A stretch of 64,000 bases of DNA. It comes from Rhodoferax sp. U11-2br. Lineage in GTDB: Bacteria; Pseudomonadota; Gammaproteobacteria; Burkholderiales; Burkholderiaceae_C. This document shows, in pieces, positions 18,618-25,977 of this stretch (position 1 is its first letter; each line of letters starts with the position of its first letter). The DNA lies in NCBI RefSeq assembly GCF_018619435.1, contig NZ_JAHFZF010000022.1:1-64000 (forward strand), given 5' to 3'. The position numbers and the translations under genes are program-made. Below the pieces are notes generated by a model. That model was not told where the DNA came from, did not search any database, and saw nothing but the letters and a program-made list of their open reading frames with translations.

Positions 18618-19100
18618 ATGACACCACGACTGAAATTTGTAATCGACGCGCTTTACAGACCGGGTACGACTAGACAGGTCTTTGCAGTCTCGCGGTCGGA
18701 AGCCGAGAGACTCCCGCCGTTGCCGACCGTAGCCATAATCTCCATCACTGCGCCTGAGCGGCCCCTTGCCAAAATTGAGGGGTTTGAACATCTGCTCCGG
18801 TTGAGCTTTGCAGATGTAGACCACCTCAACGGCGACCTATCCACGCGTGGTCGTGAAAAACTGAAAGAAGCGTTCACTATGCAGCAAGCCGTCGCCGTGC
18901 TGAAGTTTGTTGAGACGCTACCTCCGCGTATCAGAACCATCGTCGCGCATTGCGAGGGCGGGTACTCCAGGTCTGGCGCTGTAGCTTATGCGCTACATGA
19001 GCTTCATGGGTACTCTGCAGAACCAGAACGTCTCAAAGATGCTAACCCCTCTGTCATCAATATGCTGCGCAAAGCTGCTGGAGCACACACCGAAAATTGA
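18618..19100 (+). CDS. CX5R (protein tyrosine phosphatase-like) protein
   Basis: A 160-residue protein with the cysteine phosphatase loop HCEGGYSRSG (C112, R118), preceded by a possible general acid in FADVDH. This is the signature of tyrosine and dual-specificity phosphatases, which can also act on nucleotides, lipids or RNA ends. It follows the HAD phosphatase gene after 208 bases that hold only a 27-codon frame at 18515. The protein is conserved in motif but unassigned; with the HAD gene it may form a two-phosphatase module, which is inference. Confidence 0.68.
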   Translation: MTPRLKFVIDALYRPGTTRQVFAVSRSEAERLPPLPTVAIISITAPERPLAKIEGFEHLLRLSFADVDHLNGDLSTRGREKLKEAFTMQQAVAVLKFVETLPPRIRTIVAHCEGGYSRSGAVAYALHELHGYSAEPERLKDANPSVINMLRKAAGAHTEN

Positions 19101-19230
19101 ACGTGGGTTATGAAAGTGGGATAAACCCGCATCTCAACTGACGACCAGAACCTGGACATGCAACTCATTGCAGAAGCTGGAGAACGCTTTGTGCACACCT
19201 CTTGGCTTGCTTTCGATTCAGCTTGAAAAC

Positions 19231-19473
19231 TCAATGTGACGCGTCGTGGCACACAACAAGTTCATCGACATGCCCTTGCCCACTTACACGGAACGCAACA
19301 GACGCTCCAACAAAGAGGTTATGGACTTGAGCGTGCTTTATGGCTTTCCCAAAAAGAAAAATGTAGCTGTTTTCACCTTTCGAGTCCTGCACGTAGCCGA
19401 AACCCGCTTGAGGCTCAAGTCGTGTGACAGAGCCTGATTGCAAGATGACGGTTGTTTCAGCCTGTTGTGACAT
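19231..19473 (-). CDS. Cold-shock-like small nucleic-acid-binding protein
   Basis: An 80-residue protein resembling a cold-shock domain: GFGYVQDSKGENSYIFLF corresponds to the RNP1 region GFGFI..., and GASVAFRVSGQGHVDELVV to the last beta strands. It lacks the full aromatic set of CspA, so it is a diverged member. ATG 19473 is preferred over 19491 because AAGGAG lies at the right distance upstream. It lies convergent to the phosphatase gene. Confidence 0.62.
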   Translation of the reverse strand: MSQQAETTVILQSGSVTRLEPQAGFGYVQDSKGENSYIFLFGKAIKHAQVHNLFVGASVAFRVSGQGHVDELVVCHDASH

Positions 19474-19692
19474 GATGAATCGCTCCTTCATGTTTTCAAA
19501 TGTAGCGTATGCACAGAATTGTCACAACTCAGGATGCAGGGAAGGTTGCCTGCCGTTAAGTCAATCAACACTTTCAGGATGAGTTGGGGTATGGGGAGAT
19601 ACATTCGACGAATCTCAAATGCAAGAATCCCGCTCGCTGAGCCGATTCAAGTGCATAGCCAAAGTTATCGCCCCTGACAATGGCAGGCGGAA

Positions 19693-19908
19693 CTAGACGC
19701 GGGCGATACCGAAAGCGGCCACATTCTCAACAGAAAGATTTCCGCACACGAATTGGACGAACAGCCGCCACTGGTGGCTCCACGTGAACAACTGGCTGGC
19801 CGCCGTGCCCCCCACTACGGCATCAATAGCCACTCTCCGAGTGGCGAAACCCGTAACGTGATGGCTTGAGCCAGTGGGTCGACCAAGTTGTGCCTGCATG
19901 CGCTTCAC
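19693..19908 (-). CDS. Possible small protein coupled to the Avs-like gene
   Basis: A 71-codon frame whose GTG overlaps the stop of the Avs-like gene (GTGA, 19905-19908). The overlap is the only positive evidence. The product (MKRMQAQLGRPTGSSHHVTG onwards) has no recognised domain, and a chance open frame is possible. The next 219 bases (19474-19692) hold nothing recognised. Confidence 0.25.
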   Translation of the reverse strand: MKRMQAQLGRPTGSSHHVTGFATRRVAIDAVVGGTAASQLFTWSHQWRLFVQFVCGNLSVENVAAFGIARV

Positions 19909-22900
19909 CGTGCCTTCAGTTTTTCCAGTTGTTCTGCACTCGGTGCATGGAAATCAGTCTTCGTACCAAATGACTTAAGGACGCCAGCCTCCATGGCGAA
20001 GGCGGTGGTGTGATACAGGCCGCCGCCAAACCCTCCCATGGACACCCCGATGTCGTTGCCTACATAGACGCTCTTCTCGCCGGCCAGCACCCATACCGGC
20101 TCAAGTCCCACGATTGCAAGCTTGCTCACGAAGTAGTCGCGAGACGCCACACCGGCCCCAGAACCACGCCAACGCAGTGAGGGGTCCTGCCATCGGAGCG
20201 TGCCGCCAGCGTCGACGTATTCTGGCGCCTTGCCGCTGCGCAGATGCAGGTCCAGCGCCTTGATGATGCCTGACGAGGGCAGCTGGAGCGCGAACCCTTC
20301 GTCGACCGAGTTGTCATTGCCGCCGCCTTCGGCGTTCAGGGATTCCACGATGCCGGCATACGGCGTCTTGATGCCAGCACTGATGTTCGGTTCCAACTCG
20401 ATTGACTGTGGGTCGCGCCATCCGTGCTCGCCCAGGAACGGGAGCAGGGTGCCGCTTTCCCACAAGCGCGATGCATCACCACGGTGCCTGCCGAGCAGTT
20501 CCTTGGCCAGTTGGGGACCGTTGCCTTGAGCGGTGACCAGGCAGCTGACGCGTGACCAAGCGTCAGCGTGTGTGCGCCTGCCCTGCCCCGGCACAGCCCA
20601 GTGGCGAAAGCCATAGACCGTCAGCCAACGCTCGCCGTCGGGGCTCGTCACCTCGATTTGATTGACGTCGTTGCAAAGGTCGCTCTCGACGTGTACCCAT
20701 GCAAGGAGCAGGTCGGTGTCTCCAGACGGCAGTCGGGGAGCTGCCGGGGTCCACCATGTGACTGGCGTCGCCGCCCAGCCGGTTTCGAGTGTGCTTCGAA
20801 CAAGGAGGGATGGGTCCAGGTCCCACTTCATGTAGCGACCGACTGGGCCCGGCTCGAACGCCCTCAGCTTGCCGTCGTCTCCCCACGAGCACATCGCTAA
20901 GTTGTCGGTCAAGCGTGCCGTCGCCTCAGCGAGCGCGATGTACTGGTACTTCTTGCCGAGGCGCTCCACGCGGTGATTGCCCATGCGGTCGTAGCTGATA
21001 CTCCCGCCCCTCTCAAACTTCTCAAAGAGCTCTTCGGTCCACCCGAGCTGGTGCGCTCGCTCGCAAATCCACCGCCGTACTGGCCCGTGGTCGAGCCCCG
21101 ACGGGCGCCGGTTGTCGTCCCGCATACGAGTGGCCTCAAGAAGATGATGTTCCGCGAACTCGGCGTATTCGGTGCGAAGCTCTTCTGACAGCTTGTCCTT
21201 GAACGCCTCGTTGGCTTGCTCAATTTCGGCCCAGAGTTGCTCGGACTTGCCCGTGCCCTTCTTGTTGAGGGAAAAGTGCAGCGGCTGCCGGCGGTAGTCG
21301 AACGTCAGCTTGCGCAGCGCGAGATAGGACTCTTGCTGCTCAGCCGTTCCCTTGTCTATCAGCGCTGCCTGCCAGCGTTCGAAGAGTTCCTTGGTGGTGT
21401 TGCCGGCAAGGTAGCGCGGTGCATCTACGATGTCGTGCAACCAACTGCTCAGGGTGTAGTTGCCGAAGTCGCCGTGCTCGCTCGTCGAGGCGCAAATCGA
21501 ATCCCCGTATCCACTCCCCTGGTATCTCTGAAGGTCGTCCTCCGATACAGGTTCCAGCGGCCAGGCTGACTTGAACTTTGCCCTGCACGTATCGAGGTAC
21601 ACCTCCGCTGGCAACTGGCCTGCGGCTTCAACGTAGAGCAGGAGACCGAATGCATAGTCCCGGGCCAACAGGTTCAGCGGTGGCTGCTTGCCTTCAGCAA
21701 AGTAGTTTTTCCAGACCGAAGCGGCCAGCACGCGGCAACGGGGTCGGTCCATGCCCTGCATCGCAGCGCCGTAGCAGGCGGCGAGGAGGCGCTCTATGAT
21801 GTACAGGTCGTCGACGTCGGCGAACTGGTCGACGAGGGCCGCAGCGTGACCGAGCTTGCAAGAAAGCAGGTTCACGAGCGCCTTGGTGGCGCGGTCGCGC
21901 ACAGCACGGTTGCTGGTCGACAAGAACCAGGTTAGCGTGACCGCTGCAAGCCAGAGGCGCTGCTCATCGACTTCGTTGGCGTCAGCCTCCCAGGCCCAGT
22001 CGATGAGCGAGACTACTGCGCCGCCCTCGCCCAAGTCGTCCTGCGCCAGAAACACCGACCATACAGCGTCTCTGTGCGGCATCGGACGCGGCCACAGGTC
22101 CTTGTGTAGCCAGTTGGCGTTGAACAGGTTCTCAGGTTCAGTGCTGACCAGGAGCATCAAGCCGTAGGCCGAGCGACTAGTGGCCTCGCATAGCTTCTCC
22201 ACCCATCCGGCCGTTCGGCTTGTGAACGCCTTTGAACTTCTCCATGCCAGCGAATTCTCGAAAGCGTCGCAGAGTGAAGGGTCGTCGAGGGTCTCCTTGG
22301 GCAGCACATCGAACAGCTCGAGGTCGAACGCCTCCGGCAGTTGCACTGCCAGGGCCTCGATGACTCCAGCAAATTGCCAGCTACGAGACGGGTCGAAGTG
22401 GACTGCAAGTGGCGCTCGTTGGAACGAGCCTTTGACGTCAGCACGGTCAACTTGGCTGATGAGCCTTTTTGCACGGAGGTGGTCCGACAGTCGCTCGAAC
22501 GTGAACCTGATGATTTCCTTGTGAGCGCCGCCGGGCTGCCATTCGACGTCCTGGGTGAGGACACCCTCTGACATGAACGCAGAAAAGAGGCTGTGCTCCG
22601 TGTAGCCGCCCGAGTTGTGGATATCTTCCAGCAGCTTGATGGTGTCTTCCATGGGAAGGCTTCCGCCGTCGCCACGAGCCGCACAGGCTTCCAGAAACTG
22701 CTCCAACGCCTTGCGCGGAATCTTCCGCTCGGGGATGAGCTTCAGCTCCCTTTGTATCTTATCCGCCACCGCAGTCAGGTAGAAGTCGAAGATGACGTTG
22801 ACGCCGTCCATCCCCTTGGGCAACTGCTTGAGGCCCTCGGTGTCGAGGTACTCGCAGCAGGTTCGAAGGAACAGTGGGTTCTCGAACTCTCTCGCCAGGT

Positions 22901-24401
22901 TGGGAGAGCTTGGTCGCGCGATGCCGCGGCGGTCGAGGTAGGCCTTTGCTGCAGCGCCGGTATGGCCGGCAAAGCCGGGGTGCACGACGTTCTCAATACC
23001 CTTCAGTGGGAGGAAGCGGAAGTACGTGCTGCGCACAGTCAGCACCAGGGCCAGTCGAGGGAACTTCTGGACCAGCCGGATGAACCCTGGTAGGCGTGTC
23101 TCCCACAGTGCGATGCCATGCCTCTCGTTGAGGGCGTCAATCGCCAGCACAGCCCGGCAGTCGGCGGCCTCGGCGGCGGCGTCGAACGCGCCCAGAAAGT
23201 CGGCGGTTGTCACCTTGGCCAGGTCCAGCTGACCTCTGATTTGCTCCCAGGGGTCTCCATCGTTCAGGTTTCCGCTGAGGACCAGGATGAAGGGGCGGCC
23301 TGCCTCGAGCTGCTTGTGTCCGAAGTCAGCGATAAGATGCGATTTGCCGATGCCACCAGGGCCCGAGATGACCAGCTCGCGCTTGTTCATGAGCTGCCAT
23401 CGCACGCTGGCAATTACCTCGCGGACATGGTCGACCGCCGAATAGAGGTCGAACAGGTCCTTGCGGGGGATGTAGCGGCTCTTCTCGGGGACCTTGTCTT
23501 CGACATCGGTCAGGGCCTCGGAGACGCTGTCGATGACCGCGGCCGCCATGTTCGCCCAGTTCTCCAGGGGCACCGACGCTTCCAGCGCCGCGGGAGGTGC
23601 GCCTAGACTTTGCAGCAGCGGCTCGCAGGCTTGTCGTACTAGGTCGGCAGCAGACGACAGCTTTTCGCGCGACAAGCTACCGACCGCGCCGTCCATTTTG
23701 TACGTAATCTCGGCTGCCCAGGTCGCAGGCACAGCGAGCAATTCTGGGTTGCGGGCCACCGCCTGCAAGGCCTGCTGAATCGGCAGCTCCACGTGGCTTT
23801 CGGGGCTGTAGCGCTCACCCAGGTTGTGACGCTGCACGTCAAGCTTGTCGCGGAACCAGGCCGAGCTGAACCTGACGGTGTCGAACCAGTAGCATGCTCG
23901 TCCAGAGTAAGCGGGGTCGTCGCGCCCAAGGCGTTCCCCGATGCTTGAAGCGCTCCAGAGTTCGATTTCGATGGTACTGCCTTTGGCGGCTGCGTCCTCG
24001 ATGCTCTTCTTGCGCCACTTCTCGTAGCGCTGAACTTCGCTGGCCTTCCTGCCAGAGCGGTTATCACGCAGGTCGATGGGCAGGCAGACAACGAATATTG
24101 TCAACTGCGGATGGGCGATGAGCGCTCGCTGTAACGAGTCGTCCAGGTCGTTTACTTGTCCGTCATCGAATCCGTTGATGAAGTACTTCGCTTGCCAGCC
24201 AACCTCGTGCCCGTCCGCGTAGGTCCGGAAACACTCGAGGCCTTGGTCGGCTCCTGGACCTTTCCGGATGAACCGGGAGCCCGTAGCCGGGTTCTCCAAG
24301 GCAGCCAGCTGACAGCAGAGTTCTTCGAAGCCGCCGTTCTGCGTTCCTCGATGTTCACGAATATTTTTGAAATCCAAGCTCAACACCATGCACACTCCCA
24401 T
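19905..24401 (-). CDS. Avs-like antiphage STAND NTPase with N-terminal nuclease domain
   Basis: A 1498-residue protein. Residues about 25-130 look like a PD-(D/E)XK endonuclease of the Mrr/Cap4 group: KGPGADQGLECF, then VGWQAKYF with the QxK pair. Around residue 345 is a Walker A loop (SGPGGIGKSHL), followed by an acidic Walker B-like ALAIDALNERHG, as in STAND/NACHT ATPases. The remaining 900 residues are helical repeats without a recognised name. Nuclease, STAND ATPase and large C-terminal sensor in that order is the plan of Avs proteins, which detect conserved phage proteins and cut DNA. The subtype (Avs2 or Avs4) cannot be set by eye. The start could be 24401 or 24389, the latter with GGGAG upstream. 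GC content matches the chromosome better than some cargo. Confidence 0.72.
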   Translation of the reverse strand: MGVCMVLSLDFKNIREHRGTQNGGFEELCCQLAALENPATGSRFIRKGPGADQGLECFRTYADGHEVGWQAKYFINGFDDGQVNDLDDSLQRALIAHPQLTIFVVCLPIDLRDNRSGRKASEVQRYEKWRKKSIEDAAAKGSTIEIELWSASSIGERLGRDDPAYSGRACYWFDTVRFSSAWFRDKLDVQRHNLGERYSPESHVELPIQQALQAVARNPELLAVPATWAAEITYKMDGAVGSLSREKLSSAADLVRQACEPLLQSLGAPPAALEASVPLENWANMAAAVIDSVSEALTDVEDKVPEKSRYIPRKDLFDLYSAVDHVREVIASVRWQLMNKRELVISGPGGIGKSHLIADFGHKQLEAGRPFILVLSGNLNDGDPWEQIRGQLDLAKVTTADFLGAFDAAAEAADCRAVLAIDALNERHGIALWETRLPGFIRLVQKFPRLALVLTVRSTYFRFLPLKGIENVVHPGFAGHTGAAAKAYLDRRGIARPSSPNLAREFENPLFLRTCCEYLDTEGLKQLPKGMDGVNVIFDFYLTAVADKIQRELKLIPERKIPRKALEQFLEACAARGDGGSLPMEDTIKLLEDIHNSGGYTEHSLFSAFMSEGVLTQDVEWQPGGAHKEIIRFTFERLSDHLRAKRLISQVDRADVKGSFQRAPLAVHFDPSRSWQFAGVIEALAVQLPEAFDLELFDVLPKETLDDPSLCDAFENSLAWRSSKAFTSRTAGWVEKLCEATSRSAYGLMLLVSTEPENLFNANWLHKDLWPRPMPHRDAVWSVFLAQDDLGEGGAVVSLIDWAWEADANEVDEQRLWLAAVTLTWFLSTSNRAVRDRATKALVNLLSCKLGHAAALVDQFADVDDLYIIERLLAACYGAAMQGMDRPRCRVLAASVWKNYFAEGKQPPLNLLARDYAFGLLLYVEAAGQLPAEVYLDTCRAKFKSAWPLEPVSEDDLQRYQGSGYGDSICASTSEHGDFGNYTLSSWLHDIVDAPRYLAGNTTKELFERWQAALIDKGTAEQQESYLALRKLTFDYRRQPLHFSLNKKGTGKSEQLWAEIEQANEAFKDKLSEELRTEYAEFAEHHLLEATRMRDDNRRPSGLDHGPVRRWICERAHQLGWTEELFEKFERGGSISYDRMGNHRVERLGKKYQYIALAEATARLTDNLAMCSWGDDGKLRAFEPGPVGRYMKWDLDPSLLVRSTLETGWAATPVTWWTPAAPRLPSGDTDLLLAWVHVESDLCNDVNQIEVTSPDGERWLTVYGFRHWAVPGQGRRTHADAWSRVSCLVTAQGNGPQLAKELLGRHRGDASRLWESGTLLPFLGEHGWRDPQSIELEPNISAGIKTPYAGIVESLNAEGGGNDNSVDEGFALQLPSSGIIKALDLHLRSGKAPEYVDAGGTLRWQDPSLRWRGSGAGVASRDYFVSKLAIVGLEPVWVLAGEKSVYVGNDIGVSMGGFGGGLYHTTAFAMEAGVLKSFGTKTDFHAPSAEQLEKLKAR

Positions 24402-24564
24402 ACTGTCCTGAGGCGTTAGCCAACTTTCTGGTTGTCACATTCAGTCTAGGCGGCAATATTTCCCGCTCCATGTGACGCGCCCAAATCAGGTGAGGGTAAG
24501 CACGGCGTCCCTACGTGGAGGTAATTGAGAGGCTTTTGGCGATTTACCTCTCCCTTACTAAGTG

Positions 24565-24882
24565 TCACTTCTTTCTGGCAACGCCCTTTGACGGCAACTG
24601 CGAAATATCCAGCGAATCGACTTTAAGTGCCCGCAACACCTCGAGCGCAAACGAAAAGTTGAACGTGCCACGGTTTATGCGGGTGTTCAGCGAATCGGGG
24701 CTGTGTTCATCTTCTGACCCCATCTCTTCCATCAGCTGAGATAGCCGCTTGAAACTCACGTCCTGCCGAACAAGTTCGAGCTTGATTAAGCGTGTTGCGT
24801 ATTTGTGCCACCGTGTCTTTTCCGGTCGCTTTGGCTTGCTGGGCGCGAGCTCGGTGCTTGCCGTCACTCTACGTTCATGCAT
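24565..24882 (-). CDS. DUF6471 protein, possible regulator of the tns operon
   Basis: A 105-residue protein with the DUF6471 pattern: a tryptophan-tyrosine start (WHKYATRLIKLELVRQ), VSFKRLSQLMEEMG, LNTRINRGTFNFSFALEVL, then LRALKVDSLDISQL. The fold looks like a small helical DNA-binding protein of the Cro/XRE type, though DUF6471 has no proven function that I know. It is divergent from tnsA with a 258-bp gap holding a paired direct repeat, which suits an autoregulator of transposition. Confidence 0.68.
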   Translation of the reverse strand: MHERRVTASTELAPSKPKRPEKTRWHKYATRLIKLELVRQDVSFKRLSQLMEEMGSEDEHSPDSLNTRINRGTFNFSFALEVLRALKVDSLDISQLPSKGVARKK

Positions 24883-24940
24883 TTAAGTTGGTTCCAGACG
24901 TTGCAGAAAACCAAATTATCAGCAATTAATTTCGAGTTAT

Positions 24941-24973
24941 AAAGGTCCATATTGAGCCCTATAGGTCCATAAT
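24941..24973 (+). promoter_or_regulatory. Paired direct repeat in the tns control region, candidate operator
   Basis: Two copies of AGGTCCATA flanked by A/T start exactly 20 bases apart (AAAGGTCCATATT at 24941, ATAGGTCCATAAT at 24961), close to two helical turns. They lie in an AT-rich patch between the DUF6471 gene and tnsA. The whole gap 24883-25140 holds no gene. Confidence 0.5.
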
Positions 24974-25140
24974 AAATAATCAACACACTTACTACCTACA
25001 GGTTATTGAAGTCACTCTTTGGAACAGGTCATGTATATAAGTTTGCACAAGGCTGCGCGAGCCTTTGTCAATCCCGCGCGCAATGTATTGGCGGAGAACC
25101 ATACCGGTCAAACCTCTTTGCAGGGCAACGGGGGTGGGGC

Positions 25141-25977
25141 ATGAGACACGGTCCAAAAGTGTGGACGGAGAAGGTAATTTCGGAGCGATTTAAAGCAGGC
25201 TTGGGCACAGGTTCAGGCAATACCTACCGCCCTTGGCTGTCTGTTCACGACTTGTCGTCAAAAGGTCGTCAGACCCGCACAGTCATGCGCAAGCTCGACC
25301 GGGTTGTGCACACCCATTCTTACATCGAACGCGCGTTCCTCCTGGTGGCGGAGTTCATGGCGTCATTTCACGACGTCCAGGAGCAGTGGCCATTGCCGCG
25401 CGAGGTCACGCTGGGCGCTGCCGAAAGCTTGGGCATTCGCCACCCCACCTACCCCGTGAGCCGCATTCCTGTGGTGATGACGGTGGACTTTTTGTTGACA
25501 ACGGTGACACCCGATGGTGAACTTATCAAAGTACCATGGGATTGCAAACGTGAAGAAGACCTTAAAGACCCACGAATTTTAGAAAAGCTGTCGCTCCACC
25601 GAGCGGCAGCCGAACACCTCAAGCTAAAGCCGTCCCGCCTGTTTACCGACCGCTCCGTGCCGAAGCAGGTGCTCCGCAATATCGAGTGGATACGGGCGAC
25701 CCTGCCGCTCGCTGGCGAGCCGGACTGGGTTCACGCACTCTACCGCTCCGGCCCCGCCGACATGCTGCAAGACCTTGTGTCAACAGCGCCAAAGGCCCTC
25801 GTTTGGGACTACTGCGCTGACTATGACGCCCGCAAGGGATATGAGCCGACCACCGCACTGAGGATTTTTGGCTGGCTCCTGTGGGCACACAAGCTCGAAC
25901 TCAACATCTCGGGTAGAGACGTTGCCTATCAAGTGGTCCGGGTGCCGAGCCCGTCCTGCATCGAGGTGGTTGCATGA
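25141..25977 (+). CDS. tnsA: TnsA-type transposon endonuclease
   Basis: TnsA cuts the 5' ends of the element so that, with TnsB, it moves by cut and paste. The product has 278 residues, close to the 273 of Tn7 TnsA. The PD-(D/E)XK residues are visible: E63 in SYIERAF, D116 in MTVDFLL and K136 in WDCKRE, at almost the same positions as in Tn7 (E63, D114, K132 from memory). ATG 25141 is chosen because MRHGPKVWTEK fits the family start; the upstream open frame from 25006 begins with TTG and adds unrelated residues. The stop overlaps tnsB (ATGA). Confidence 0.9.
   Translation: MRHGPKVWTEKVISERFKAGLGTGSGNTYRPWLSVHDLSSKGRQTRTVMRKLDRVVHTHSYIERAFLLVAEFMASFHDVQEQWPLPREVTLGAAESLGIRHPTYPVSRIPVVMTVDFLLTTVTPDGELIKVPWDCKREEDLKDPRILEKLSLHRAAAEHLKLKPSRLFTDRSVPKQVLRNIEWIRATLPLAGEPDWVHALYRSGPADMLQDLVSTAPKALVWDYCADYDARKGYEPTTALRIFGWLLWAHKLELNISGRDVAYQVVRVPSPSCIEVVA

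Noticed and set aside
25006-25140. Longer tnsA with 45 extra residues
   Set aside because: It would start with TTG, and the catalytic residues align with Tn7 TnsA only when counting from ATG 25141.
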